The notes: a model not told the origin generated them from the sequence alone. 64,000 nucleotides of DNA from JACJXF01 sp038316435 (GCA_038316435.1 JBBQAQ010000006.1:62001-126000); one strand, 5' to 3'. Counted from the first letter of the stretch, positions 14,678 through 24,597 are shown. Program-made: numbers and translations.

Positions 14678-16744
14678 ATGAAGAATAAAAAGCTAATAAA
14701 TAGAGAGATCAGCTGGCTGTCATTTAATGAGAGGGTCCTTCAGGAGGCTGCTGACCAAAATGTTCCGATTGTTGAGCGAATTCGTTTCCTCGGAATATTC
14801 TCTAATAATCTGGATGAGTTTTTTAAAGTTAGAGTTGCTACCATAAAAAGAATGATCGATGTTCAGGCTAACTCAAAGTCTGAAACTTCTTTCAGAGAGA
14901 CTCCCAAAGAAATCCTGAATCAGATTCAGCAGATCGTAATCAGGCAGCAGAAAAAATTTGAAAGCACCTACCAGGAGCTAAGAAATGAACTCATTAAGGA
15001 GAGAATTATAATTATTGATGAAAAACAACTGACTCGCAAGAAGGAGGAGTTTGTAAACCGTTATTTCATTGAACAGGTTTTGCCTGTGCTAACACCAATA
15101 ATGCTTCATAATGTCAAAGACTTTCCTAACTTAAAGGATCGGTCGATTTATCTGGCAATAAAAATGTCCAGTAATAACCCTAAGATTGAGAACGAATATG
15201 CAATAATTGAAGTGCCCACCGAGCGTCTGGGACGGTTTTTACTTTTCCCCATCCGTACCAGAAAATACCTGATTTTGCTCGATGATGTAATTCGTTATGG
15301 CTTAAAAATCGTTTTCTCACAATTCCATTTTGATCATTTTGAGGCATTTACGATAAAATTGACACGTGATGCAGAACTTGATATAGATAACGATCTCTCC
15401 AAGAGTTTTCTCGAAAAGATCGATGAAAGCGTTCTTAACCGTAGCGAAGGGCAACCTGTACGTTTCGTGTATGACGAAAAAATGTCAAAGGATCTTTTAA
15501 CGTATCTCATCCACAGGCTTAATCTTGATGAGGACGATAATCTTATCCCCGGAGGAAGATATCATAACTTTAAGGATTTTATGAAATTTCCGAATCTGGG
15601 TAAAAAGCACCTTCAATATGAGGTGCAGCCTTCCTTGGATCATCCAAGAATTCAGCCAGGAAAGAGCCTGTTTGAGGTGATCAGTGAAAAGGACCTTCTG
15701 CTTCATTTTCCCTACCAGAAATTTAATCATTATATCAACTGGTTGCGGGAAGCATCAATGGATCCGAAGGTAACGTCTGTTAAAACAACTTTATACCGGG
15801 TTGCAAATGATTCAGCAGTTATAAATGCATTGATCAACGCTGCTTTAAATGGTAAAAACGTAACGGTTAATATTGAACTTCAGGCTAGGTTTGACGAAAA
15901 ATCTAACATTTTCTGGTCCAAAAGACTTGAAGAGGTGGGAGCAAAAGTTACATTTGGAATACGCGGTTTAAAGGTTCATAGCAAATTAACCTTGATTTCG
16001 CGTACTGAAAATGGCAGAACTGTGAATTATGCTGCTATCGGAACTGGAAACTTTCATGAAGGTACAGCCCATGTTTATTCCGATTTGTTGCTTATCACCA
16101 AGGATAAATACATTTCTGCTGAAGTCTGGAAGGTTTTTGATTTCCTTCATAATACCTTTAAAAATTACAGTTTTAAATACCTCATGGTGTCTCCTAACTA
16201 TCAGAGAAAGAGACTGAATTCGATGATTGATACTGAAATTGCAAATGCAAAAAAAGGCTTGCCTGCATTCATTATCCTGAAGGTAAATAGTTTGGTTGAT
16301 ACCGATATGATCCGGAAACTTTATCTGGCCAATAACTCGGGAGTTAAAATCAAACTTATTGTCAGAGGTACTTGCTCTTTGATTCCGGGAATACAAGGAC
16401 AAAGTGAAAACATCGAGGCGATCAGTATTGTAGATAAATATCTGGAACACAGCAGAATTTTCGTATTTTGTAATGGCGGAGATGAACTGTACTTTATATC
16501 TTCAGCCGACTGGATGACCCGAAATATTGATAACCGGATAGAAGTATCTGCACCAGTTTTTGATAAGGAGCTGCAGGCCGAATTGCGCAATATACTTGAT
16601 GTTCAGCTTAGTGATAATGTGAAGAGCAGGATCATAGATGAAACCCAGAGCAACCATTATAAAAAGGTCATTGGTGAAAAGCCTATCCGTTCACAGGCCG
16701 AATTATATAGCTATTACAAAAAACTAAGCGAAGGAAAGAACTAA
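14678..16744 (+). CDS. ppk1: polyphosphate kinase 1
   Basis: This enzyme makes inorganic polyphosphate from ATP. I start it at ATG 14678 (688 residues, MKNKKLINREISWLSFNERV); a TTG two codons earlier is also open but less likely. The N-terminal domain has NREISWLSFNERVLQEA and LDEFFKVRVATIKRM. The core has KVTSVKTTLYRVANDS, IELQARFDEKSNI, GLKVHSKLTLI (H434) and NYAAIGTGNFHEGTAHVYSD. The C-terminal domain has IVDKYLEHSRIFVF (H591). H434 and H591 match in position and context the two histidines of the E. coli enzyme, including the one that becomes phosphorylated. Length is typical. It lies in the phoH-sixA run and is followed by the phosphatase gene 17 bp on. Confidence 0.95.
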   Translation: MKNKKLINREISWLSFNERVLQEAADQNVPIVERIRFLGIFSNNLDEFFKVRVATIKRMIDVQANSKSETSFRETPKEILNQIQQIVIRQQKKFESTYQELRNELIKERIIIIDEKQLTRKKEEFVNRYFIEQVLPVLTPIMLHNVKDFPNLKDRSIYLAIKMSSNNPKIENEYAIIEVPTERLGRFLLFPIRTRKYLILLDDVIRYGLKIVFSQFHFDHFEAFTIKLTRDAELDIDNDLSKSFLEKIDESVLNRSEGQPVRFVYDEKMSKDLLTYLIHRLNLDEDDNLIPGGRYHNFKDFMKFPNLGKKHLQYEVQPSLDHPRIQPGKSLFEVISEKDLLLHFPYQKFNHYINWLREASMDPKVTSVKTTLYRVANDSAVINALINAALNGKNVTVNIELQARFDEKSNIFWSKRLEEVGAKVTFGIRGLKVHSKLTLISRTENGRTVNYAAIGTGNFHEGTAHVYSDLLLITKDKYISAEVWKVFDFLHNTFKNYSFKYLMVSPNYQRKRLNSMIDTEIANAKKGLPAFIILKVNSLVDTDMIRKLYLANNSGVKIKLIVRGTCSLIPGIQGQSENIEAISIVDKYLEHSRIFVFCNGGDELYFISSADWMTRNIDNRIEVSAPVFDKELQAELRNILDVQLSDNVKSRIIDETQSNHYKKVIGEKPIRSQAELYSYYKKLSEGKN

Positions 16745-16761
16745 GAATAATATCCCCCATA

Positions 16762-17556
16762 ATGAATTTAGAGAATCTTTGTCACGATGTAATTGGAATT
16801 GTTACTCATACAGCTGTTTTTATAAGCAATGAGCTTGAGAATCGCGTAAACCTTAATGTTGAAGTTAAAGGCAGGCACAACTATGTAACCCACGTAGATA
16901 AAGGAGCAGAAGAGATGCTTGTAAACGGTTTATCTGCTTTGCTTCCTGAATCGGGATTTATAGCCGAAGAAGATACCAGTACTAAAAGAGGAGCTAAGTA
17001 TAACTGGGTAATCGACCCATTGGATGGAACCACAAACTACATTCATGGTTTGCCTCCATATGCCATAAGTGTTGCTCTGATGGCTGATGATGAGATTATC
17101 CTTGGTGTAGTATATGAAATGGCGCTTAAAGAGTGCTTTTATGCATGGAAAGGCGGTCAGGCTTATTTGAATGGGAAAGAAATCCACGTTAGCAAAACAG
17201 ATAAGGTAAGTGATTCACTGATTGCAACCGGATTTCCTTATACCGACTTTGCCCACCTTTCATATTTTATGGAAACGGTAAGATTTTTTATGGAAAATTC
17301 TCATGGACTCAGACGCCTCGGCTCTGCTGCAACAGATATTGCTTATGTTGCCTGTGGAAGATTCGAAGCCTTTTATGAGTATGGGCTTAGCCCATGGGAT
17401 GTTGCCGCAGGAATTCTCATTGTTAAACAAGCCGGAGGTAAAGTTTCAGACTTCAAAGGTGGAAACAATTACATATTCGGGGGAGAAATTGTAATTTCTA
17501 ACGAACTGGTTTTTGATGAGTTTTTAGAAGATGTGAAATCAATTATGATCCGTTAA
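16762..17556 (+). CDS. inositol monophosphatase family protein (SuhB/CysQ-like)
   Basis: A 264-residue Mg-dependent, Li-sensitive type sugar or nucleotide phosphatase. Metal-binding motifs are in order: FIAEEDTS (first Glu, about residues 66-73), WVIDPLDGTTNYIHGLPPYAISVAL (the DPLDGT signature, about 82-106) and YGLSPWDVAAGILIVKQAGGKVSDF near the C-terminus. Family members hydrolyse inositol monophosphate, fructose-1,6-bisphosphate or 3'-phosphoadenosine compounds; the exact substrate cannot be fixed by sequence alone. It begins 17 bp after ppk1 and ends 9 bp before the acyltransferase, so it probably shares their transcript. Confidence 0.92.
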   Translation: MNLENLCHDVIGIVTHTAVFISNELENRVNLNVEVKGRHNYVTHVDKGAEEMLVNGLSALLPESGFIAEEDTSTKRGAKYNWVIDPLDGTTNYIHGLPPYAISVALMADDEIILGVVYEMALKECFYAWKGGQAYLNGKEIHVSKTDKVSDSLIATGFPYTDFAHLSYFMETVRFFMENSHGLRRLGSAATDIAYVACGRFEAFYEYGLSPWDVAAGILIVKQAGGKVSDFKGGNNYIFGGEIVISNELVFDEFLEDVKSIMIR

Positions 17557-17565
17557 GCTTCCCAG

Positions 17566-18495
17566 ATGTCTGCACCCGGCTTTTATTTTTTGTATGCAAT
17601 CCTCTATACTCTGGCACTTCTGCCCTTTTGGTTTTTATACCTTTTGTCGGATTGTCTTTATGTTCTTCTGTATTACGTTTTTAGATACAGACGGACTATT
17701 GTTACTGATAACATCGCAAATGCATTTCCCTCGAAATCAAAAAAAGAGAGGATCAAAATAGAAAAGGCATTCTATGTTCATTTTGCAGATATGATGATTG
17801 AAAGTCTCAAAATGATTCATCTGAGCCCTGAAAAACTCAGCAAAAGAATTCCGGTTCTAAATCCTGAAATTCTGGATCAGTACAGAGTCTCAGGCAGATC
17901 CATTGCTGCTGTTGGAGCACACTACGGAAATTGGGAATGGACTTTGGGTATTGTCCAGCATCTGAACTATAAAACTATTGGTGTCTACAAGCCGCTGAAT
18001 AACAAACGTTTTGACGCTTTTATAAACAAAATGCGTAGCAAATTTGGAACAGAGCTGGTAAGCATGAGAGATATAATCCGCGTAATTTTAAAATATAAAA
18101 TTGAGAAAACTCCAACGTTCAATGTGTTTATCGCCGACCAATCGCCTGTTTGGGAGGAAACTCAATACTGGACTCAATTCTTAAACCAGACGACAGCAGT
18201 TTACCTCGGGTCTGAAAAAATCGCCAAACAATTCAATATGGTTGTTTTATATGGAAAAATTGAAAAAACAGGAAGAGGTCGATATAGTGTAGAGCTCATT
18301 CCCATTGCAGAAAACCCTTCAGAAATGGGCGAGTTTGAAATTACCCGAAGGTTTTTTCAGGAGCTTGAAAACCAGATAATTTCCAAACCCGAATATTGGC
18401 TTTGGTCGCACAGGCGATGGAAACTGACCCGTAAACGTGAGAAGGAAGAAAAAAACGGAATTTTCCGTTTTAATGAAAATAATGTTCGTAAATAA
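17566..18495 (+). CDS. lipid A biosynthesis acyltransferase family protein (LpxL/HtrB-like)
   Basis: A 309-residue inner-membrane-anchored acyltransferase. A strongly hydrophobic N-terminal segment (YFLYAILYTLALLPFWFLYL) is followed by the R-x-x-x-x-x-N-I-x-x-x-F-P stretch (RRTIVTDNIANAFP). The catalytic HxxxxE motif follows as GAHYGNWEW (H119, E124). Then come KTIGVYKPLNNKRFDAFINK, FIADQSP, a YLGSEKIAK acceptor-region motif and the C-terminal EYWLWSHRRWK characteristic of the family. These enzymes add secondary acyl chains to lipid A; Bacteroidota members can also act in other lipid pathways. It is the last gene of the short run after phoH. Confidence 0.9.
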   Translation: MSAPGFYFLYAILYTLALLPFWFLYLLSDCLYVLLYYVFRYRRTIVTDNIANAFPSKSKKERIKIEKAFYVHFADMMIESLKMIHLSPEKLSKRIPVLNPEILDQYRVSGRSIAAVGAHYGNWEWTLGIVQHLNYKTIGVYKPLNNKRFDAFINKMRSKFGTELVSMRDIIRVILKYKIEKTPTFNVFIADQSPVWEETQYWTQFLNQTTAVYLGSEKIAKQFNMVVLYGKIEKTGRGRYSVELIPIAENPSEMGEFEITRRFFQELENQIISKPEYWLWSHRRWKLTRKREKEEKNGIFRFNENNVRK

Positions 18496-18633
18496 TTGAT
18501 CTGTAAAACCAGGTAAATCATTTGCATTTTAGAAAATTATTCCAATCCTTGAAATGCAAATGTAACTGCTCGGGTTAAAAAATTCAAATATGAAAGTAGT
18601 TATGCTGGAAGAAGCTTTTATTACATTTGTAGC

Positions 18634-19671
18634 ATGTTAAAATTAGCCGTAGTCATACTTAACTGGAACGGACGAGCATTCCTCGAACGCTACCTTCCTT
18701 CTGTTATCAGGTATTCTAAGCGGAATGGAGTGAAAGTTTTTGTAGCCGATAACGGTTCTGATGATGATTCAGTAGCTTACCTGAAAATTGCCTTTCCCGA
18801 AGCAGGAATCATCCAACTTGACAGAAACTATGGTTTTGCCGAAGGTTATAATCGTGCTCTGACTCAGTTAGAAGCTGAATATTTTGTACTGTTAAATTCA
18901 GATGTTGAGGTTACAGAAGGATGGCTAGATCCTTTAATTGATGCGCTTGATGCAAACCCATTAATTGCTGCATGTGTACCCAAAATTCTGTCTGATGAAA
19001 GGCGGGATTTATTTGAATATGCAGGTGCAGCAGGAGGGTTTATCGATAAATATGGGTATCCTTTTTGTCAGGGGAGAATATTCGACAGTTTGGAAACCGA
19101 TTATGGCCAATATGACAAATCAAGAGAGATTTTCTGGGCTTCGGGTGCATGTATGGCGGTTCGTGGGCCACTTTATAAGTTGGCAGGAGGGCTGGATGCA
19201 GAATTTTTTGCTCACATGGAAGAAATAGACCTGTGCTGGAGATTAAAAAACAGAGGGTATCAAATCGTTTATGTGCCCGAATCGCTTGTGTATCATTTGG
19301 GTGGAGGAACTTTACCTCAGGGAAACCCAAAGAAAACATTCCTTAATTTCAGGAACAATTTATTTCTTCTTTACAAAAATCTTCCGGAGGAAAGTCTTAA
19401 TGGGATTTTATTTATCCGTATGTTTTTAGATGGAATTTCCTCCTTACGGTTTCTTTTTAAATTGTCGGGAAGAGAATTTTATGCTGTTTTCAAGGCTCAC
19501 ATGGCTTTTTATAATGGTTTCTCCAGATATAAACAATTTAGAAAAAGTGAACGGAAATTTATCTCCCGATATAATCATAAGGAGATGTATCCTGACAGTA
19601 TAGTAAAGAAATACTTCCTTAATAAAAAGTATACTTTTCAGTCGCTGAACTGGAAACCAACAGTTCATTAG
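18634..19671 (+). CDS. family 2 glycosyltransferase (rhamnosyltransferase-like)
   Basis: A 345-residue GT-A-fold glycosyltransferase. The N-terminus LAVVILNWNGRAFLERYLPS is the usual nucleotide-sugar-binding start, followed by FVADNGSDDDS, GFAEGYNRAL and LLNSDVEVTEGWLDPL, which supplies the metal-binding SDV (DxD-type) motif. The acceptor region has IFWASGACMAVRGPLYKLAGGLD and FFAHMEEIDLCWRLKNRGY. The layout matches GT2 enzymes of the WbbL/rhamnosyltransferase type that build surface polysaccharides; the donor sugar is not readable. The gene stands apart, 138 bp after the acyltransferase, and converges with ppa. Confidence 0.88.
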   Translation: MLKLAVVILNWNGRAFLERYLPSVIRYSKRNGVKVFVADNGSDDDSVAYLKIAFPEAGIIQLDRNYGFAEGYNRALTQLEAEYFVLLNSDVEVTEGWLDPLIDALDANPLIAACVPKILSDERRDLFEYAGAAGGFIDKYGYPFCQGRIFDSLETDYGQYDKSREIFWASGACMAVRGPLYKLAGGLDAEFFAHMEEIDLCWRLKNRGYQIVYVPESLVYHLGGGTLPQGNPKKTFLNFRNNLFLLYKNLPEESLNGILFIRMFLDGISSLRFLFKLSGREFYAVFKAHMAFYNGFSRYKQFRKSERKFISRYNHKEMYPDSIVKKYFLNKKYTFQSLNWKPTVH

Positions 19672-19681
19672 TATCCCCTAA

Positions 19682-20353
19682 CTATACCAGAGAAAGAATG
19701 TTATCGAGGTTTTCAAATTTTTGAGTGTAATCTTCCAGTGAGCGACTGATTACTTCGAGCGCTTCCTCTCTTCCGTAAGTGTGTGTAATCTCACACTGAC
19801 TTGGGTGTCCGGGCAGATCTTTATATGTAAGAAAATAGTGTTTCAGTCTCTCAACAACCTTCGCAGGCACTTCAGAAACATCGTTAAACGACTCATACAT
19901 AGCATCATGCTTGAGTACAGCGATGATTTTATCGTCAGCCTGATTTTTGTCGATCATTCTAAATCCACCAATTGGTTTAGCTTTCACCAGTATATCGCCA
20001 TGAGTGATTTCCTTTTCAGTAAGAATGCAGATATCCAATGGATCGTTATCTCCAAGAATATCAGTATTTCCGGTTTTTTCACGTGCCATATTTGCAACTC
20101 TTTCGCCGCATAATGTCTGAGGAACAAATCCGTAAAGGGCAGGAACAGAGTTGGAATATTTTCCCGGACGGTCAATTTTCAGATAACCTGTAACTTTGTC
20201 AACTTCATATTTCACAGTGTCGCGGGGCACCATTTCAATGAAGCAGGTAATAATTGATGGCGCATCAGGGCCAATATCAACTCCGTGCCAAGGGTGCGAT
20301 TTGTAGCGTAAACCCATTAAGCGCCCGATTGGATCCATCAGTCTGTTTGCCAT
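19682..20353 (-). CDS. ppa: inorganic pyrophosphatase, soluble family I
   Basis: A 223-residue cytoplasmic enzyme that hydrolyses pyrophosphate. It shows the family I pattern: SHPWHGVDIGPDAPSIITCF, VPRDTVKYEVDKVTGYLKID, ALYGFVPQTL, and the metal-binding signature ILGDNDPLDICILTE (residues about 95-109), followed by GFRMIDKNQADDKIIAV and FLTYKDLPGH. Acidic residues for the metal cluster are present. It lies 99 bp after murF on the same strand, and its last base is 10 bp from the convergent glycosyltransferase gene. Confidence 0.93.
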   Translation of the reverse strand: MANRLMDPIGRLMGLRYKSHPWHGVDIGPDAPSIITCFIEMVPRDTVKYEVDKVTGYLKIDRPGKYSNSVPALYGFVPQTLCGERVANMAREKTGNTDILGDNDPLDICILTEKEITHGDILVKAKPIGGFRMIDKNQADDKIIAVLKHDAMYESFNDVSEVPAKVVERLKHYFLTYKDLPGHPSQCEITHTYGREEALEVISRSLEDYTQKFENLDNILSLV

Positions 20354-20452
20354 TTTGTTTGTTTTTAATCAAGTTTTGTATTACAATTATTTCAAGGGAT
20401 ATATATCAATAGATTAAAAGGTTTTTGTTTGAGTATTTTATACTTTGAAGAA

Positions 20453-21754
20453 TTACAGCACATCCAGAAGTTTTTCCAGTTTTATCCCTCTGCTTCCTTT
20501 TAACAGGATACAATGATCAGTAACCGGGTTTAAGCGTAAATGTTCAATTAACTCTTCAACTTTTTGGAAATATTGTATTGAGCTTGATTTCGAAGCTTTT
20601 ACAAACTCAGGACCAACCAGAAAAACTTTATGCAGCCGGCTATTATTAAGACGTTCAATAACAGCAAGATGTTCCTTATGAGAGAATCCTCCTAGTTCTA
20701 GCATATCTCCCAGGATCGTCATTTTTGGCAGTTCCTCTTTAATGGCAAGGAAGTTTGTAATTGATACCTCCATTGAACTAGGATTGGCATTATACGCATC
20801 AAGTACAATCTTATTCTTTTTTGTCACAATAAGCTGAGAACGACTGTTTGAAGGCAAATACCCGGAGATGGCAAGACTTATTTCTTTTGCATTAACTCCA
20901 AAATAACTACCAATGCAGGCTGCCGCAAGAATATTTTTCAAGTTATAGTCTCCAACCAGTTTAGTTTGAATATCGAAATATTCTGCGGTTTGAGGCAAAG
21001 TGATATTTGTTTTAAGAAAATGGCTGTTCTCACTAATTTTCCCGTGGGCAATGGATTTTAAAGTCGAGCCGTAATATATGGGATCGCATTTTTTTTCATC
21101 AAGAAGTTTGACTAACAAAGGATTATCTGCATCGACAAAGGCTTTCCCATGGTGTGCGGAAATATAGGAATATAGCTCAGATTTAGCTTTTACAACCCCT
21201 TCAGGAGATCCAAATCCTTCCAAGTGAGCTTTACCAATATTGGTAATAATCCCAAAATTCGGAGCTGCTATTGAACTTAAGGCTGCAATTTCACCTATAT
21301 GATTAGCTCCCATTTCAATAATGGCAATTTCATGGTCGGTTAATGATAGAAGAGTGAGAGGTACGCCAATATGATTATTTAAGTTTCCAAGGGTCGCGCA
21401 AACTTTGTATTTTTGGCTTAAAACTGCAGTGATAAGCTCTTTAGTTGTAGTTTTACCATTAGAACCGGTGATTCCAATAACCGGAATAGCATAAGTCATA
21501 CGGTGAAAATGAGCAAGTTTCTGTAAACTTGCAAGGACATCAGGAACTAATATGAGTCGTTCATGTTTTGGTAATGAGGCATCATCAACTACGGCAAAGG
21601 AGCATACAGTTTCAATTGCCTCAAGTGCAAAGCGGTTGCCATCAAAGTTTTCTCCTTTCAGAGCGAAGAAAATTGAATTTGGAATAAGTTTTCTGGTATC
21701 GGTAGAAACTCTTCCTGACAATAAGAATAGTTTATGTAATTCTTCGATTTTCAT
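20453..21754 (-). CDS. murF: UDP-N-acetylmuramoyl-tripeptide--D-alanyl-D-alanine ligase
   Basis: A 433-residue Mur ligase that attaches D-Ala-D-Ala to the peptidoglycan precursor in the cytoplasm. The N-terminal substrate domain has STDTRKLIPNSIFFALKGEN (about residues 17-36). The ATP-binding loop is GITGSNGKTTTKE (about 94-106), followed by GNLNNHIGVPLTLLSL and IIEMGANHIGEI. The C-terminal domain contains DAYNANPSSMEVSI and the FLVGP/ILLKGSRGIKLEKLL end. Length is normal. It lies downstream of gldJ on the same strand, an order also known in other Bacteroidota, but a strong terminator lies between them here, so it probably has its own promoter. Confidence 0.95.
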   Translation of the reverse strand: MKIEELHKLFLLSGRVSTDTRKLIPNSIFFALKGENFDGNRFALEAIETVCSFAVVDDASLPKHERLILVPDVLASLQKLAHFHRMTYAIPVIGITGSNGKTTTKELITAVLSQKYKVCATLGNLNNHIGVPLTLLSLTDHEIAIIEMGANHIGEIAALSSIAAPNFGIITNIGKAHLEGFGSPEGVVKAKSELYSYISAHHGKAFVDADNPLLVKLLDEKKCDPIYYGSTLKSIAHGKISENSHFLKTNITLPQTAEYFDIQTKLVGDYNLKNILAAACIGSYFGVNAKEISLAISGYLPSNSRSQLIVTKKNKIVLDAYNANPSSMEVSITNFLAIKEELPKMTILGDMLELGGFSHKEHLAVIERLNNSRLHKVFLVGPEFVKASKSSSIQYFQKVEELIEHLRLNPVTDHCILLKGSRGIKLEKLLDVL

Positions 21755-21825
21755 TTTTTGAAACTGAAAAAAGTTGTTCAGTATATTTTGTTACACCATA
21801 TTATATAGTAGGAAGCAAATTCTAT

Positions 21826-21862
21826 TAAAAAAAAAGGTGTCCCGAAGAGACACCTTTTTAAT
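21826..21862 (-). terminator. intrinsic terminator after gldJ
   Basis: On the minus strand, AAAAAGGTGTC / TCTTCGG / GACACCTTTTTTTTT forms an 11-bp stem and ends in a long T-tract, about 20 nt past the gldJ stop. It is nearly symmetric and may also act on the other strand. Confidence 0.85.
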
Positions 21863-21882
21863 ATAATCTTTGTAATTGTTTA

Positions 21883-23385
21883 TTATTGTATTCCTGTTGG
21901 GCTGCCAACGCGGGTCATAGCACAACGGAAACCGATATCGTCTCTTGATTCTGTTTCAAGGAGGAAGCGGCGTGTACCAGGACTCAGGTAAAATGCCCTG
22001 TCTTTCCAAGAACCACCTTTGTAAACTCTTACATTGTCATTAACAAGTGATGATCTCTCATACTGGCTGTTAACATACATATTTTTACTGCCATTTTTGT
22101 ATTCTTCGCTGGCGGTATCTTTAGTTTCGTAATTCATAGATGATTGCAGATCACCGTCCCTGTAGTTACGATAGTCTGATTTTCTGTAATTGAAACGACC
22201 TTCAGCGTCTTTTTCAGTAATAGCAACTGTTTTCAGTCTTCCAAGGCTGTCTACTTCGAGATTATTATCAGCAGGATTCCTGTAATTCTTCTGGAATTCG
22301 TTACCACGATAAGGATTAAAACCGCTAACATCTTCGAAAGAAAGCGGGCGATATACGTCAGCTACCCATTCGTTAACGTTTCCAGCCATGCAATACAAAT
22401 TGTAATCATTAGGCCAGAAGCTTTTTACTGGAACCGTAATAGAACCACCGTCGTTAAGGTTACCAGCAACCCCCATCATATCGCCATTACCCCTGACGAA
22501 GTTTGCTCTCATTTCCCCAAGGTTTTTCGTATTGTCGTTTCTTACGTTGTGACCGCTCCACGGATATACTCTACGTTCCCAAACCAGTTCTTCGGAAGTG
22601 TTTCCTCTGAGAGCAAAGGCTGCAAATTCCCACTCAGCTTCTGAAGGAAGGCGATATTTAGGAAGAAGTACGCCATCTTCAATAGAATAGATGCGGGAAT
22701 CTTTATTAGGATCAAGACTTTCGAGAGGGTTTCTGATCACTGGCTGATAAATTCCTGCCAGATAAGCATCGGTATTGAAGTTATTCTGATCTTTTTGGTC
22801 TGTACTTAATTCAATATAACCTATATCAACAAGGGTTCTCTCATTTACCCTGTCAGTACGCCATAAGCAATAGTCGTTTGCCTGTAACCAATCAACACCA
22901 ACAACCGGATACTGGTTATACGCAGGGTGACGGAAATAATATTCTACATAAGGTTCATTATATGCAACAGGATCTCTCCAAACTAAAGTGTCAGGAAGAG
23001 CATTGTAAACAACCTGTAGATTATTTTCCCCGAAAACACGCGAAAGCCAATAAACATATTCCCTGTAGTCGATGTTTCTAACTTCGGTTTCATCCATATA
23101 AAATGATGAAACTGTAACTCTTCTGGGAACAGCATTCCATTCATACATAACGTCATCCTGTACCCTACCCATGGTGAATGTTCCACCTTCAATCAGCACC
23201 AGACCCGGGCCAGTTTTCTGTTCTTCAGAGGGTGCAACAGCAAACCCACCATTAGTCTGATCATTATAACTCCAACCAGTAGTTGTGGATTCTTTGCCAG
23301 TCTGTCCGGATTCAGTTCCGCCACATGATGACAAAACCACGGCCACTACCAAAAATGCCGGAAGTAGATTGAGCTTGATTTTCAT
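21883..23385 (-). CDS. gldJ: GldJ-type gliding motility / type IX secretion lipoprotein (SUMF1 fold)
   Basis: A 500-residue outer-membrane-associated lipoprotein. The signal peptide ends in a lipobox (VVLSSCGG; Cys about residue 21). The mature part is a formylglycine-generating-enzyme (SUMF1) fold without the usual enzymatic cysteine pair being obvious: GPGLVLIEGGTFTMGR (about 64-79), EVRNIDYREYVYWL, VGVDWLQANDYCLW, KYRLPSEAEWEFAA, MAGNVNEWVADVYRP, and the C-terminal YKGGSWKDRAFYLSPGTRRF with DIGFRCAMTR. GldJ, with GldK, supports the ring and trans-envelope parts of the type IX secretion and gliding machinery. It is 68 bp after the PorP/SprF gene on the same strand. Confidence 0.92.
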   Translation of the reverse strand: MKIKLNLLPAFLVVAVVLSSCGGTESGQTGKESTTTGWSYNDQTNGGFAVAPSEEQKTGPGLVLIEGGTFTMGRVQDDVMYEWNAVPRRVTVSSFYMDETEVRNIDYREYVYWLSRVFGENNLQVVYNALPDTLVWRDPVAYNEPYVEYYFRHPAYNQYPVVGVDWLQANDYCLWRTDRVNERTLVDIGYIELSTDQKDQNNFNTDAYLAGIYQPVIRNPLESLDPNKDSRIYSIEDGVLLPKYRLPSEAEWEFAAFALRGNTSEELVWERRVYPWSGHNVRNDNTKNLGEMRANFVRGNGDMMGVAGNLNDGGSITVPVKSFWPNDYNLYCMAGNVNEWVADVYRPLSFEDVSGFNPYRGNEFQKNYRNPADNNLEVDSLGRLKTVAITEKDAEGRFNYRKSDYRNYRDGDLQSSMNYETKDTASEEYKNGSKNMYVNSQYERSSLVNDNVRVYKGGSWKDRAFYLSPGTRRFLLETESRDDIGFRCAMTRVGSPTGIQ

Positions 23386-23453
23386 AGTATTATACTTTTA
23401 AATCTTATTGTTTCGAAATTTGGACTAAAAATAATATTATTTCACAAAATAAA

Positions 23454-24449
23454 CTAAATTTTTGGACATTTTATTGCCTTATGCTTATTTTTCTTATCCT
23501 CACCAAAAGCAATTATCATTGATATTTCATGGGATCCCAATCGTGGAAGTTGTACTGAGGGCTTTGAAAACTGTGCATCATAGCTGTACCTCAAGCGTAT
23601 ATTCTCGATTGCAAGCCCAATTGAAAAGATTATTGCCGAATATTTTAAGCCCAGATTTTGCCTGATCCAAATACCTGATACATATTTTTCTTTGTAAAGG
23701 GTTTCAAGACCATATACCAATTGACTGAGATTTTTTTGCTGAATATATATGATGTTAGGGTTTAGCTGAAGAACTTCTTTGCCCAACCTCTTTTCATAAA
23801 CCGGAATATATGTGCCTGCAAAAAGTGTAAACTTTCTTGAAAGCCTTGATTCCGGAAGCGAACTTTCTGTCTGGTAAGGTTTTAATAAATGAAACATCGA
23901 TACTCCAGCATATGAATTTTTATAAAATGCTGCAATTCCGGTTGAAAAATCTGGAAAAATTTTCGAAATATTCCCAAAATGTTCCAGTCCGTTTCCCTGA
24001 ATTGGCGCGCCACTTGAAGGATCGTACTGATCACCAAACAAGAATCCGGAAGCATTCACTGATCTTGAAATTCCTGAAGCCTGCAAGCCTCCTGCAAGAG
24101 ATAAAAATCTTCCGGCCTTGAAAAGATAAGAATACATCGCCGAGAAACTAAGCTGGCTGATAGCCCCTGAACCCTGAATATCGTTACTTAGTGAAAATCC
24201 AACTCCACCGTGAAGTGCTTCAATATTCTCATCATAGGAAACCGTATAAGTTTTAAAAATACTACCTATTCCAGGGTATTGATTTCGGTAATTTAGAAAT
24301 GCTCTCTTTTCGTTGCCAATCCCTGCCCATGCCGGATTTAGATATAATCTGTTTGCGTAAAACTGCGAGAAAAAGGCATCCTGAGACCTGCCGGGAAGAG
24401 ACAAGCACATAAATCCTAATAATAAAAATAAATGCCTTGTAATGCGCAT
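23454..24449 (-). CDS. PorP/SprF family type IX secretion outer-membrane protein
   Basis: A 331-residue outer-membrane beta-barrel. A signal peptide (residues 1-22) is followed by the family hallmark QDAFFSQFYANRLYLNPAWA (about 23-42), then NYRNQYP and repeated amphipathic strands (VGFSLSNDIQGSGAISQLSF, SLAGGLQASGISRS, GIAAFYKNSYAGVSMFHLL), ending with a short barrel strand and a basic tail. PorP/SprF proteins anchor partner cell-surface proteins delivered by the type IX system. Several paralogues usually occur per genome, so no single gene symbol is given. It is divergent from porU, with a 148-bp AT-rich gap between them. Confidence 0.9.
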   Translation of the reverse strand: MRITRHLFLLLGFMCLSLPGRSQDAFFSQFYANRLYLNPAWAGIGNEKRAFLNYRNQYPGIGSIFKTYTVSYDENIEALHGGVGFSLSNDIQGSGAISQLSFSAMYSYLFKAGRFLSLAGGLQASGISRSVNASGFLFGDQYDPSSGAPIQGNGLEHFGNISKIFPDFSTGIAAFYKNSYAGVSMFHLLKPYQTESSLPESRLSRKFTLFAGTYIPVYEKRLGKEVLQLNPNIIYIQQKNLSQLVYGLETLYKEKYVSGIWIRQNLGLKYSAIIFSIGLAIENIRLRYSYDAQFSKPSVQLPRLGSHEISMIIAFGEDKKNKHKAIKCPKI

Positions 24450-24597
24450 CAGGGAATTTGTTTATCTTAAGCCTGAAATATTTTACAATATTATTAACAA
24501 AAATATCGTTTAACAATTCAAACGTTTTCAGTTAGGAATTGTTTTGTTTTAGATGGATATTTAAATAATCCATCGAAATTTAAAGGTAAAAAGAATA

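Noticed and set aside
18622..18629. TACATTTG as a -7 promoter element of the glycosyltransferase gene
   Set aside because: It lies only 5 bp before the ATG, has no matching -33 element, and would imply a leaderless transcript without other support.
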